The notes: generated by a model from the sequence alone, not told the origin. DNA of 48,181 nt from Deltaproteobacteria bacterium HGW-Deltaproteobacteria-19 (GCA_002841865.1 PHBD01000025.1:20028-68208), one strand, 5' to 3'; counted from the first letter of the stretch, positions 24,130 to 32,937 are shown. Made by a program: numbers and translations.

Positions 24130-24453
24130 ATGAAGCATATTCTGTCGGTGGCCATTGTCTTTTTCATGATTGCATCGATTCCGGGCCTGTGCCCCGCGGA
24201 GAGCGCCATTGATGCCAGGATGGAGCCGGCACGGCAGATGGAAGAGATTCCCGCCTTCATCGATGTCGTGTTCCTTCGCCCCGCCGGGGTTGTCGCCTGC
24301 ATCGCGGGACTGGCGGCGACCGTCCTGGCCCTCCCGTTCGCCCTGCCGAGCGGAAGCATGGACAAGGTCACCAAGGCCCTGATCAATGATCCGTTCTATT
24401 TTACCTTCAAGAGACCCATCGGCGAGGGGGTGCGGCCGGCCGTCCTGGATTGA
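24130..24453 (+). CDS. small membrane protein of unknown function
   Basis: A 107-residue protein with a signal peptide of about 22 residues, a hydrophobic segment FLRPAGVVACIAGLAATVLA near the middle, and a conserved-looking tail LPFALPSGS...DPFYFTFKRPIGE. Short proteins with this RP-G...P-S-G-S...F-T/K-RP-G pattern recur in delta-type genomes, but no function is known to me. The ATG at 24130 has a GGAGGAG site; the ATG 18 bases upstream has none. It sits alone, divergent from the Pho-regulated pit operon, without a Pho box of its own. Confidence 0.72.
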   Translation: MKHILSVAIVFFMIASIPGLCPAESAIDARMEPARQMEEIPAFIDVVFLRPAGVVACIAGLAATVLALPFALPSGSMDKVTKALINDPFYFTFKRPIGEGVRPAVLD

Positions 24454-24517
24454 GGAAACGATACGGACGTAATGCTGCAGGAGAAGAGAGTCCCCACTAC
24501 AGAAGCCCTCTTTTTCC

Positions 24518-24546
24518 TTGCGCTTTTATTCAACCGGCCTTATAAA
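24518..24546 (+). promoter_or_regulatory. sigma-70 promoter of the cyclase gene
   Basis: TTGCGC (24518-24523) and TATAAA (24541-24546) are separated by 17 bases, about 50 bases before the ATG at 24597. Confidence 0.5.
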
Positions 24547-24596
24547 GCACGGAACAGTCGATCCACTATCCGGAACTTACAAGAAGAGGAAATCGC

Positions 24597-27179
24597 ATGC
24601 GCATGCAGGGCCTGTTCGACTGGTTTTCCATAGAGAACAAGGGCCTGTACTACAAACTGTACGTTGTCTTCGGCCTCTTCTTTCTCGTTCCTGTCTTCGG
24701 CTTCCTCTACTTTGCCGTCAAGTACGACATCCTCAACGACGAGTTCATCCCCATCTATTTTATATCGCTCCTTCTCCTGTTTTTCTTCGGCTTTTTCCTG
24801 CTTCGGAAACTGGCGGACGACATCATCGGCCTGTCCCGGCACGTGAACAAGACCCTGGCGGATAATCTGCATGGGCAGGAACAGCTGCCCGTTCATACGG
24901 ATGAGATGAAGGGGATCATCGCCTCCTTTCAGACCCTCGAACAGGAACTCCGGTACAGCTTCCAGAAATTGGACAAGAAGAGCCAGGACATCACGACGCT
25001 GAAGGAGCTGGCGGATCTCTGCTACATCACCTTCAATCCGGACGACCTGCTGCATATCACCCTCGAGAGGGCCCTCAAGCTCGTGGACGCCGACATCGGC
25101 TCCGTCCTGATCCTGGAGAGGCCCCGACGGGACATTTTCCAGGTGGTCGCTTCCATCGGCCTCGGCGGCATGGTCAAGAAGGGAGACCGGATTTCCTACG
25201 CCGAGAGCGTCGCCAAGTACGCCGTCATCAACAGGACCCCCCTGGTGGTGGAAGATATCGAGAACGATACCCGGTTCGGGCGGGTGTCCCGAAGACAATA
25301 CGCAACGAAGTCGTTCATCTGCATGCCCCTGAAAACCATTCATGAGGTGATCGGGGTCGTCACGATTTCCCGGAGCCGGGCCGATATGGCCTTCCGGCCG
25401 GAAGACGCGGAGCTCCTGAGTCCCCTCCTGAGCAATGCCGCGTTCACTTATGACAACATCCAGCTCATCCAGCGGAACGAAAGGCAGGATGTTCACCTGG
25501 CTTCCCTGGAGAACGTGATCAAGGCCATCAATTCAAGCCTGAAGCCGGCGGAACTGGTGCAGATGATCCTGCACGAGGTCCACCAGGCCATGCCGTATGA
25601 CGTGGCCGTTCTCGTCATCCGGGACCGGTCTGACAAGGGAGGGCTTCTGATGAACGAAGTCCTTGCCTTTGCACCGACAAACCTCACCCCCGGGCCTCTT
25701 CCCGACATGGAGGGGTCCATCCTGGAGCGGACCCTGCGCATGGAAAACCTGGTGATCCTGCGGGGCGGGGACGTTTCGAGCCACCCCCTGGACCGGCTCC
25801 TTTTTGGAGACGACCCGGGAACTTTCTGCATCCTGGCCCCTCTGAATGCGGAAGGAGGCTCCACCGGGGCCCTCGTACTCCAGAACGTCGCCGCGGATGC
25901 CCTCTCCAATTTCAAGGATTACCTGGAGGCGATCACCCAAAGCCTGTCCCTGGCCCTGGAGAAGGAGCAACTCGTTTTGTCCGCCCTGAAGCGGAACCAG
26001 GAGCTTGCGGCAATTCGACAGATCGGAAGCGCCCTGTCCACCGCAACCTTCGATATGGAAAAAGTCTTGAACTACACGATGGACATGATCCGGGAAGCGA
26101 TCAACGTGGAGGCGGGCACCCTGTTCCTCGTCGAGGGTGACGACCTCAAGTTCCAGGCGGCCTTCAACATCGATCTCAAGCCCATCCCGGAGATCCGGAT
26201 CAAGCTGGGGCAAGGGATTGCCGGCTACTGCGCCTCCCGGGGGGAAGCGATCATCGCCGACGATGTCCGGAACAACCCCCATTTCTATTCCGAAATCGAC
26301 GGGCGAACGAACTTCAATACCCGCTCTGTTCTCTGCGTACCCATGATCTCCCAGAGCCGCGTCATCGGCGTCATCGAGGTGATCAACAAGATCGGGGCGG
26401 TATTCGATGATAGCGACAAGCATCTCCTCCAGTCCATCGCCTCGTCGGTGAGCATTGCCATCGAAAATGCCCATCTGTACCGCGAGACCCGGACCATGGC
26501 CGAGAAGGAGCGGAGCATCCGCAGCGTCTTCCAGAAATATGTGCCCAAGGCCGTGGTGGACGAGATTATCCTGAGCACCGAGTCCGGAAGGTCCCGCGTC
26601 GAGGAATTCAAGACCGTGACGCTCCTCAATATCGACATCCGCAATTTCTCCCTTCTCTCCCGGGACATGGGACCCCAGAAGACGGTCGCCCTGCTGAACG
26701 AATTCTTCGCCGTCATGGGGGAGATCGTGTTCCACGAGGGCGGTATTGTGGACAAGTACCTGGGGGACGGATTCCTGGCCATTTTCGGGGCGCCCGTATC
26801 CAGTGCCACCGACGCCGAGAACGCGGTTCGAGCGGCCATGGAAATGATGTCCCGGCTGGGTGACCTGAACATAGAGTTCGAGCGGCGCTTCTCGGCAACC
26901 CTGGTCATGGGCATCGCCGTCCATACGGGGGAAGTCGTCGTCGGCAACATCGGATTCGAGAAGAAGATGGATTATACGGTCATCGGTGATGCGGTGAACG
27001 TCCTCTTCCGGATCCAGGATCTTTGCCATGTCCTGCCAGATTCCATTCTTATGAGCGGGAGGACACGCCGGGCAACCCAGTCCAATTACCTGGTTGAGGA
27101 AGTGACGCCGGCCGAGCCGACGGATTCCATGGGAAACAACCGGGTATTCCGCCTGCTGGGACGGCAGGAAACCGCCTGA
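24597..27179 (+). CDS. membrane class III nucleotide cyclase with three GAF domains
   Basis: An 860-residue protein with two transmembrane segments (about 20-41 and 50-70), a linker, three GAF-like domains (about 140-290, 310-460 and 475-640) and a class III cyclase domain (about 665-845). Asp680 in NIDIRNFS and Asp724 in KYLGDGF are the metal ligands. Lys790 and Asp798 in KKMDYTVIGD fit adenine recognition, and Asn801/Arg805 complete the transition-state pair, so adenylate cyclase is the best call. The ATG follows AGAGGAAAT. Cyclic nucleotide binding at one or more GAF domains could give feedback, as in cyanobacterial CyaB1, but ligand residues were not checked. Confidence 0.85.
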   Translation: MRMQGLFDWFSIENKGLYYKLYVVFGLFFLVPVFGFLYFAVKYDILNDEFIPIYFISLLLLFFFGFFLLRKLADDIIGLSRHVNKTLADNLHGQEQLPVHTDEMKGIIASFQTLEQELRYSFQKLDKKSQDITTLKELADLCYITFNPDDLLHITLERALKLVDADIGSVLILERPRRDIFQVVASIGLGGMVKKGDRISYAESVAKYAVINRTPLVVEDIENDTRFGRVSRRQYATKSFICMPLKTIHEVIGVVTISRSRADMAFRPEDAELLSPLLSNAAFTYDNIQLIQRNERQDVHLASLENVIKAINSSLKPAELVQMILHEVHQAMPYDVAVLVIRDRSDKGGLLMNEVLAFAPTNLTPGPLPDMEGSILERTLRMENLVILRGGDVSSHPLDRLLFGDDPGTFCILAPLNAEGGSTGALVLQNVAADALSNFKDYLEAITQSLSLALEKEQLVLSALKRNQELAAIRQIGSALSTATFDMEKVLNYTMDMIREAINVEAGTLFLVEGDDLKFQAAFNIDLKPIPEIRIKLGQGIAGYCASRGEAIIADDVRNNPHFYSEIDGRTNFNTRSVLCVPMISQSRVIGVIEVINKIGAVFDDSDKHLLQSIASSVSIAIENAHLYRETRTMAEKERSIRSVFQKYVPKAVVDEIILSTESGRSRVEEFKTVTLLNIDIRNFSLLSRDMGPQKTVALLNEFFAVMGEIVFHEGGIVDKYLGDGFLAIFGAPVSSATDAENAVRAAMEMMSRLGDLNIEFERRFSATLVMGIAVHTGEVVVGNIGFEKKMDYTVIGDAVNVLFRIQDLCHVLPDSILMSGRTRRATQSNYLVEEVTPAEPTDSMGNNRVFRLLGRQETA

Positions 27180-27192
27180 GGCCGGAGAGAAG

Positions 27193-28092
27193 ATGTTCCG
27201 GGGGCTGGTTTTTTCACTCCTCTCCGCCGTTGGCTTTGCCTGCCTGGCCATCCTGGTCAAGCTGGGATACCGGGCCGGCCTGACCGACATGGCCCTCCTT
27301 CAGTACCGCTTTCTGTTCGGAGCCGCCCTCCTGTTTCTTTTCCTGTCCCTGAAAGACCCGACACTCCTGAGAATCCGTCCCGCCGCGCTGGGAAAGGCCG
27401 CCTTTCTCGGCCTCGTTCTCCACGGCCTCCAGAGCGCGTTCTTTTTCAAGGCCCTCAAGTATATCCCGGCGTCCACCACGTCGCTGATCCTTTATATCTA
27501 CCCGGTGACGGTGACGATCCTGTCGGCCGCCTTTCTCGGCCTGAAGGTGGGGCGGACGCTCATCCTCTCGCTTCTGATCCTCTCGGTCGGCTCCTGCCTC
27601 GTTTTTTACGATGCCTTCCTCCGGGAGATGAACCTCCTGGGGATCCTCCTCGCCTTCGGAACGACCCTGACCTTCTCGCTCTACCTGATTCTGGTTCAGG
27701 TTTTCCTGAAGGGAGAGAAACCTCTCTCCGTGGCCTTCTACGTGATTCTCTTCACAGGGCTTGCCTTTCTCTTCTTCAACAACCCCCTGCAGATCCTGCG
27801 GATGGACGGGACGCAGTTTCTCATTGCCGTTTTGCTGGGCCTCGTTCCCACAGCAGTGGCTGTCGTGCTCCAGTACCGGGCCATCGAGACGATCGGCAGC
27901 GCTTACACGGCCGTCTTTTCAACCCTGGAACCGGTAGCGACGGTCGCCCTGGCCGCCGTGGCCCTGGGCGAAAGCGTCGAGGCCCTGCAATGGGCGGGAA
28001 TGGTCCTCATCGTGGCGGGGATTGCCGCGCCCAACCTGGAAACGGTCTGGCGGGAGCGGCGCCTGAAAGGGAATGGTCAGGCAGGGAACTGA
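27193..28092 (+). CDS. EamA/DMT-family transporter
   Basis: A 299-residue membrane protein with about ten hydrophobic segments arranged as two EamA repeats. The second repeat contains YRAIETIGSAYTAVFSTLEPVATV, the typical end of this family. DMT exporters move amino acids, nucleotide precursors or other metabolites, and the substrate is not predictable. It starts 13 bases after the cyclase and may be co-transcribed. Its end overlaps the convergent SRAP gene by 16 bases. Confidence 0.85.
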   Translation: MFRGLVFSLLSAVGFACLAILVKLGYRAGLTDMALLQYRFLFGAALLFLFLSLKDPTLLRIRPAALGKAAFLGLVLHGLQSAFFFKALKYIPASTTSLILYIYPVTVTILSAAFLGLKVGRTLILSLLILSVGSCLVFYDAFLREMNLLGILLAFGTTLTFSLYLILVQVFLKGEKPLSVAFYVILFTGLAFLFFNNPLQILRMDGTQFLIAVLLGLVPTAVAVVLQYRAIETIGSAYTAVFSTLEPVATVALAAVALGESVEALQWAGMVLIVAGIAAPNLETVWRERRLKGNGQAGN

Positions 28093-28700
28093 GAGACGAT
28101 CTTCATATCCGAGGACGGAAGCGGCACGAGCAGGGGTTGGAGGGCGGATGGGTTCATCCGGGAGGAGGGATCGAGCCAGCGGGCGGCGCCGTCCCGGTCC
28201 AGGATGACGGGCATCCGCGGGTGGACGGGCTGGATCAGGTCGTTGGCCTCGGTGGTGAGAATCGTGCAGGTCGAGGCGGAGGGATCCCCCGGGGCGGCTT
28301 GCCTGTGCTCATAGAGGCCGGCCAGGGCCATGGGGCGTTCCGAGCGCAGGCGGTACAGGATGGGGCGTGCCGTTCGTCCCGTTCGATCCCATTCGAAGAA
28401 CCCGTCCGCCGGGATCAGGCAGTGCCGGTTCCGGAAGGCGTCGCGGAAGCTCGGCTTGACGGCCGCCGTCTCCGAGCGGGCATTGAAGAGGCGCCGGCCG
28501 ATGGTGGGATCCCTGGCCCAGGCGGGCACGAGGCCCCAGTGGAACAGGGCCGGCCGGAGGACCGGATCCCTGAGGATTGCCGCGATCTCCTGTCCGGGGA
28601 AACGCTCTCCCGCAGGCAGGGAAAAATCGGATGGAACCTCGAAGCCGAAGTCCTCGGCGAGGGCGGCCAGGTCTGTGAGAAGAACGAATCGTCCGCACAT
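28077..28700 (-). CDS. SRAP-domain abasic-site protein (YedK/HMCES)
   Basis: A 207-residue SRAP protein. After removal of Met1, Cys2 in MCGRF forms the thiazolidine crosslink to abasic sites in single-stranded DNA. Asn73 in LFNARSET, Glu103 in GFFEW and His160 in HPRMPVI are the other conserved active-site residues, all present. It protects abasic sites at replication forks. The length matches E. coli YedK. The stop region overlaps the end of the EamA gene on the other strand. Confidence 0.92.
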   Translation of the reverse strand: MCGRFVLLTDLAALAEDFGFEVPSDFSLPAGERFPGQEIAAILRDPVLRPALFHWGLVPAWARDPTIGRRLFNARSETAAVKPSFRDAFRNRHCLIPADGFFEWDRTGRTARPILYRLRSERPMALAGLYEHRQAAPGDPSASTCTILTTEANDLIQPVHPRMPVILDRDGAARWLDPSSRMNPSALQPLLVPLPSSDMKIVSQFPA

Positions 28701-28712
28701 GGTCCCGGGGGG

Positions 28713-29720
28713 TCAGACGAGACGGCGAGCCGCCTCGTCGGGGGATGCGGCCGCAATGTCGAGCGACCGGAGTGTCATTCCAGACAGGATGTTTACCGTG
28801 ACCGGCAGGTCCTTCGGGGCGTCGCTGTACAGGACGCACAGGGATGCCGCCGTGCGGAGCCCCTCCTCGTTCCAGCCGGGCGACAGAGCCGTCAGCGGAC
28901 CCGGATAGCCGACCATGCGGATGAGGGTGTATCCGTCTCCGGCGGTCCGCTCGATGGCCAGGTTGTCCTGGTGATTCCTCCCCACGACCGCCTTGACCTG
29001 CTCATCGATCCGGAAATGGCGCCCGTACTTGAGCATCTCCACATCCCGGGCCGTGCAGCCGGGGAGGTGGGAGAAGAGATCCCTGAGTCTCCGGGAGAAC
29101 ATGGCATCCGTCAGGAGGCATCCGCCGGCGGGTGCTTCGTAGCGTGTGATGCCCATGTCGGCGGCCATCTGCATCTGGGTCTTTCTTCCCCGTCCCTGGA
29201 TCGCCAGCAGCCGCTCCCGATCGACCTTGCCTTCCCGTTCCGGGGCCGTTTCCGGCAGGAGAAGGGCGCTCAAGGGGCGGACCACCCGCTCGAGATACCC
29301 CGAGTTCTTGGCCACCACGTAAAGCGACTGTTTCCCCTGGGACATGGGACGCTGCCCGAGCACTTCCCCGGTCAGGATGAACGCCGCGCCCATTTCCTCC
29401 ATGATCTCTCCGGCCTTGCGCAGCATCAGGGCATGGCAGTCGATGCACGGATTCATGTTCTTTCCGTACCCGTAGCGGGGGGCCTTGACCATCTCGAGAT
29501 GCTCGTCGGCAAAGTCCACGACCCGGAGGGGAAGATCGATCTGCCGGGCCGCATCCCGGGCCTTCCGGGCGCTGAAGAACGGGGTTTCGAAGGTGACGCC
29601 CTGGACATCGATGCCCTGGAGACGAACGACCTGGACGGCCAGTATGCTGTCCAGGCCGCCGGAAAAGAGGGCGACGGCGCGGACGGTTTCGGGCTGTGGA
29701 AGGGAAGGGGGATTTGTCAT
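28713..29720 (-). CDS. MnmA-like PP-loop protein, probable tRNA or thiolation enzyme
   Basis: A 335-residue protein with an N-terminal PP-loop ATP-pyrophosphatase domain (SGGLDS at 20-25) and a CxxC pair (Cys92, Cys95 in NPCIDCHALM). The TGEVLGQRPMSQ loop resembles MnmA/ThiI-type thiouridylases. A later EAPAGGCLLTD gives another conserved Cys. The C-terminal part is not the MnmA tRNA-binding region, so this is a paralogous family, often labelled thiouridylase or ThiI-like. It may transfer sulfur to tRNA, possibly with an iron-sulfur cluster. The ATG at 29720 is chosen by homology to PP-loop starts; no strong ribosome site precedes it. Confidence 0.7.
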   Translation of the reverse strand: MTNPPSLPQPETVRAVALFSGGLDSILAVQVVRLQGIDVQGVTFETPFFSARKARDAARQIDLPLRVVDFADEHLEMVKAPRYGYGKNMNPCIDCHALMLRKAGEIMEEMGAAFILTGEVLGQRPMSQGKQSLYVVAKNSGYLERVVRPLSALLLPETAPEREGKVDRERLLAIQGRGRKTQMQMAADMGITRYEAPAGGCLLTDAMFSRRLRDLFSHLPGCTARDVEMLKYGRHFRIDEQVKAVVGRNHQDNLAIERTAGDGYTLIRMVGYPGPLTALSPGWNEEGLRTAASLCVLYSDAPKDLPVTVNILSGMTLRSLDIAAASPDEAARRLV

Positions 29721-29879
29721 GGGGTATGCCGAAACAGGCGGTCCTTTCGATACGGATCCCAGGATCCGTTTGATTCGTGAAATATTTTGAAGAATTGACG
29801 TCGTATACCGGAAGCGGCGGCGGAAGTCAAACGACGCCTGGCCGGACCGGAAACGCCGGCGGATGCTGGAATAACGCCA

Positions 29880-29908
29880 TTGACAAAGGGGGTTGCCCGG
29901 CTTATGGT
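29880..29908 (+). promoter_or_regulatory. sigma-70 promoter of the secreted protein gene
   Basis: A perfect TTGACA (29880-29885), 17 bases, and TATGGT (29903-29908) lie 45 bases before the ATG at 29954. Confidence 0.65.
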
Positions 29909-29953
29909 GTGCCAATTACGCCAAGCCCGGCCTCTGCGCCGGCGGGGGGACCG

Positions 29954-30367
29954 ATGAAGAAGCGAATCCTGTCGATCATGGTGGTGCTCTTGGCTGTCCC
30001 GGTCCTGATGGGCCTGGGATCCCAGGGGGGTACGCCGGGCAAGATTCCCAAGCCGGACAAGAAGTTTGCCGCCACCTTTGTGGACCACCTGGACGTCGTC
30101 ACCGACTGCCGTGACGTCAGTATCGAGGGGATCACGTTTCTCGAGGGGAAACGGGGGGGCGGAATCGTCACCATCCCGTTCCAGAACATCACCTCGGTCC
30201 TGTTCCGGTTGAACGGAGACAAGCTGATCGCCGCGGTCCGGCTCGCCGATGGAAAAACGATGGAGCTGACGGTGGAGAAAAAGCACCGGGCCTTCGGAAT
30301 GACGGACTACGGGACGTTCCAGATCCAGCTCATCGATGTAAAAAAGATGACCCTCCGCAGAATATAG
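29954..30367 (+). CDS. exported protein of unknown function
   Basis: A 137-residue protein with a signal peptide (MKKRILSIMVVLLAVPVLMG) and a small beta-rich domain that includes VEGIT-like ISIEGITFLEGKRGGGIVTI and a basic end KKMTLRRI. There is no lipobox cysteine. I do not recognise the family. The ATG at 29954 follows GGGGGGA, and the open frame upstream has no signal-like sequence, which supports this start. A GCCGGCC/GGCCGGC hairpin without a T-tract overlaps the stop codon (30367-30385). The next gene starts 26 bases later, so they may be co-transcribed. Confidence 0.7.
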   Translation: MKKRILSIMVVLLAVPVLMGLGSQGGTPGKIPKPDKKFAATFVDHLDVVTDCRDVSIEGITFLEGKRGGGIVTIPFQNITSVLFRLNGDKLIAAVRLADGKTMELTVEKKHRAFGMTDYGTFQIQLIDVKKMTLRRI

Positions 30368-30393
30368 CCGGCCTTCCGGGCCGGCCTCCGCCC

Positions 30394-31182
30394 ATGCTGA
30401 TGCTCACCCACACCTGGGTTCTCCGGGAACTGTGCCGCCGTCTCGGGAAGGCTCCCCGGGAGCCGGACGCGTTCATTTTCAACGTCGCCCCGGATCTCCT
30501 GACGATCCATCCGGACATCACCTCCGCCATGACCCACGCCATCCCGCGGCTGGACCCGCTGCCGCCGGAAGACGCCAAGGGGGCCTACGCCCAGTTCCAT
30601 CTCCTCGTGGACGACATGTCCCACTACGGCCGCATCGAGGTGCATCCGACCGGGGAGTTCAATCCCGAGGCCGGGGGCTACTCCTACCGGCAGGGCCGGT
30701 TTCTCGTTTCTCCCCTGGAGGAGCTCCATCGACGGGCCGGCCGGAAGATTTCGACGTCCGAGGCCATTTACCAATCGCACATGATGGTCGAGATGGCCTT
30801 CGACCTGAACCTGTATCTGCGGGGAAACGGGGGTCTTCTGGACCTGTTCCTGGAGGCCCTGGACGATACGGCCCGAAAAGGCCTGAACGGCTTTTCCCTG
30901 ACGATGGGGAGACTGCTCGGCATCGAACGGAACACCGTCGCCGAGGCAGTTGTGCGGGGACGGGACAAGTACGACCGGCCGCGCATGGAAGGGTTTCTGA
31001 GCCGCGAGGGCCGGACGGACGGCTTCATCAATAAATTCCGCCTGGATCGGGAAGATCGGGATACCTGGGAGGGAGTCAGGGCGCTGATGAATCTCGCCCT
31101 GGATGTGACCGGGGACAGCGAGGGGTTCCTGGAGCCCGTCCTGGATGTCGTCCGGGATTCGGGCTTCCGGCTTCCCCTTTAG
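30394..31182 (+). CDS. uncharacterised protein with metal-ligand-like His/Asp pattern
   Basis: A 262-residue cytoplasmic protein, largely helical. The N-terminal LTHTWVLREL, FNVAPDLLTIHPD, HLLVDDMSHYG and YQSHMMVEMAFD stretches space His and Asp residues as in zinc-dependent phospholipase C/D-like or HD-like helical hydrolases. I cannot align it confidently to either. There is no signal peptide. ATGs at 30394 and 30400 are both possible and neither has a clear ribosome site, which fits translational coupling to the preceding gene. Confidence 0.65.
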   Translation: MLMLTHTWVLRELCRRLGKAPREPDAFIFNVAPDLLTIHPDITSAMTHAIPRLDPLPPEDAKGAYAQFHLLVDDMSHYGRIEVHPTGEFNPEAGGYSYRQGRFLVSPLEELHRRAGRKISTSEAIYQSHMMVEMAFDLNLYLRGNGGLLDLFLEALDDTARKGLNGFSLTMGRLLGIERNTVAEAVVRGRDKYDRPRMEGFLSREGRTDGFINKFRLDREDRDTWEGVRALMNLALDVTGDSEGFLEPVLDVVRDSGFRLPL

Positions 31183-31193
31183 CATTCAAAGCG

Positions 31194-31391
31194 TCAGGCT
31201 GCTTTCTGGACGACTCCGGAACGCAGGCAACGGGTACAGACCTTCATGTGCTTCACGGCGCCGGTGCCCTTTTCGACGGCGCGGATCTTCTTGAGGTTGG
31301 GATACCAGATCCTCTTGGTCTTGTTGTTGGCGTGGCTCACATTGTTTCCCACGACGGGCCTCTTGCCGCATACGTCACATACCCTGGCCAT
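31194..31391 (-). CDS. rpmB: 50S ribosomal protein L28
   Basis: A 65-residue L28 starting [12 protein letters not shown], with [15 protein letters not shown] and VCTRCLRSG in their usual places. Both CxxC pairs are kept, so this is the zinc-binding form of L28. The ATG follows AGGAGG. It converges with the gene ending at 31182. The 187 bases upstream of it (to the phosphofructokinase stop) contain only short repeats. Confidence 0.96.
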   Translation of the reverse strand: MARVCDVCGKRPVVGNNVSHANNKTKRIWYPNLKKIRAVEKGTGAVKHMKVCTRCLRSGVVQKAA

Positions 31392-31470
31392 TTCTGTATT
31401 TCCTCCTGAAAGAATGGAAACGCTCCCCTAAACTACCTGGCTTCAAAAAGCAAGGAAAAACTGGCGACCC

Positions 31471-31515
31471 GGAAAAGACCGAATGCTGCGTTGTGTTGCG
31501 TTGTGCTGCGTTCCT
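31471..31515. repeat. short tandem repeat, possible relict of the hairpin-repeat family
   Basis: Three 10-base units CTGCGTTGTG, TTGCGTTGTG and CTGCGTTCCT follow each other from 31486. The preceding GGAAAA...ATGCTGCGTTG resembles the left end of the repeat after lysC (44972-44995), but no right end is found. Confidence 0.4.
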
Positions 31516-31578
31516 TGACGGTACGGCGCCATCCCGCGGCCGGCTTGTCGGTCGGATCAGGGCGCGAGCCGAAATGTT

Positions 31579-32886
31579 CTAGTTTTTCATGGAAGGCGGC
31601 TGGCCCGTCGATTCGAGGACGCGCATCCAGAGGTTTCCCATCGGATCCACCTGTTTTCCCGACGTGACGGCCTTCAGGGGCAGATGGACGTGCTCGTCCT
31701 TCATAAGCCCCACCAGCATGCCGGTCTTTCCCGCCATGCCGGCATGAACGGCGTACTGGCCCAGGGCGCTGCAGTAGATGCTGTCGCTGGCGCTGGCGGG
31801 CACACTCCGCAGGGTATAGCTGGGATCGATGTACTTCAGGTTGATTTCAAGGCCGACCGTCTGGAAATGGCGTTCAATCCGGTCCTTCAGGAACAGGCCG
31901 ATGTCCAGGAGGCGGATGTTCCCCGATGCGTCCGTTTCGTGTTCCTTCCCGTTGTGGGGCATCAAGTCCTGACCGGCCCCTTCGGCGACGAGGATGACAC
32001 AGTGCTGGCGTTCCCGGAGCCTCTGTTCGAGGGCCTTCAGGAATCCCTTCTCGCCGTCGAGATCGAAGGGAACTTCCGGAATGAGGACGAAGTTGGTCTC
32101 GCTTTGGGCCAGGGCGGCCCCGACGGCGATGTGACCCGAAAGGCGCCCCATGAGCTTTACCAGGCCGATTCCGTGGGGAGCTCCCTTGGCCTCCACATGG
32201 GCACACTGGATGACCCGGACCGCCTCGGAAATCGCCGTGTCGTAGCCGAAGGTTTTCTGGATCAGGTTGAGGTCGTTGTCGATTGTTTTGGGGATGCCGA
32301 TTACCCCGATGCTCAGATTCCGGCGCATGATCTCGCGGGTGATGTTTTCCGTCGCCCGCATGGTCCCGTCGCCGCCGATGCAGAAAAAAATGTCCACGTT
32401 CATCCGCCGCAGGGCATCCACCATCTCGCCGATTTCCTGACGGCCCCGGGACGATGACAGACAACTCCCTCCAAGGCCGTGGATATCTTTGACCGTATCG
32501 GGAGTCAACTCCATCAGGGCATGACCGTACTTGGGAACAAGGCCCTGGAAGCCGTAGCGGATCCCCTGGATGTTCCTGACGCCGTACCGGTGATAGAGTT
32601 CCATGACAATGGCCCGGATCACGTCATTGATGCCGGGGCACAGGCCCCCGCAGGTTACGATGGCGGCCTTGGTCTTCGACGGGTCGAAGAAGATCTTTTC
32701 CCGGGGGCCGGCGACCTCCACCGAGAGCGGGGAGCCGTCGGGGGCCTTCCGGTCGGCGAAGTGTACGGGGTCTATGTTGAACAGGATCCGCCGGTCATCC
32801 GGGGTGTAATAGTTGACGACGACCGGGGAGGGAATTGTGCGTTCCCCGAGGTTTTCGATGGTGAAATCGTACCCTGTCTCGTTCAT
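31579..32886 (-). CDS. pfkA: 6-phosphofructokinase, long ATP-type
   Basis: A 435-residue phosphofructokinase with an N-terminal extension of about 70 residues before TCGGLCPGIN. GGDGT (171-175) has Gly where PPi-dependent enzymes have Asp, which favours ATP as donor. PKTIDND (199-205) has the Lys of the PPi/plant-type branch. This mixture marks the long group III/plant-like clade. The ATG at 32886 with AGGAGG upstream is preferred over an in-frame TTG nine bases earlier. It follows purN by 51 bases on the same strand. It phosphorylates fructose 6-phosphate in glycolysis. Confidence 0.9.
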   Translation of the reverse strand: MNETGYDFTIENLGERTIPSPVVVNYYTPDDRRILFNIDPVHFADRKAPDGSPLSVEVAGPREKIFFDPSKTKAAIVTCGGLCPGINDVIRAIVMELYHRYGVRNIQGIRYGFQGLVPKYGHALMELTPDTVKDIHGLGGSCLSSSRGRQEIGEMVDALRRMNVDIFFCIGGDGTMRATENITREIMRRNLSIGVIGIPKTIDNDLNLIQKTFGYDTAISEAVRVIQCAHVEAKGAPHGIGLVKLMGRLSGHIAVGAALAQSETNFVLIPEVPFDLDGEKGFLKALEQRLRERQHCVILVAEGAGQDLMPHNGKEHETDASGNIRLLDIGLFLKDRIERHFQTVGLEINLKYIDPSYTLRSVPASASDSIYCSALGQYAVHAGMAGKTGMLVGLMKDEHVHLPLKAVTSGKQVDPMGNLWMRVLESTGQPPSMKN

Positions 32887-32937
32887 CGTTCCCAATTCCT
32901 CCTGGCCGTCTTGAAAGGCGCCCCCGGGTTCCCGGGC

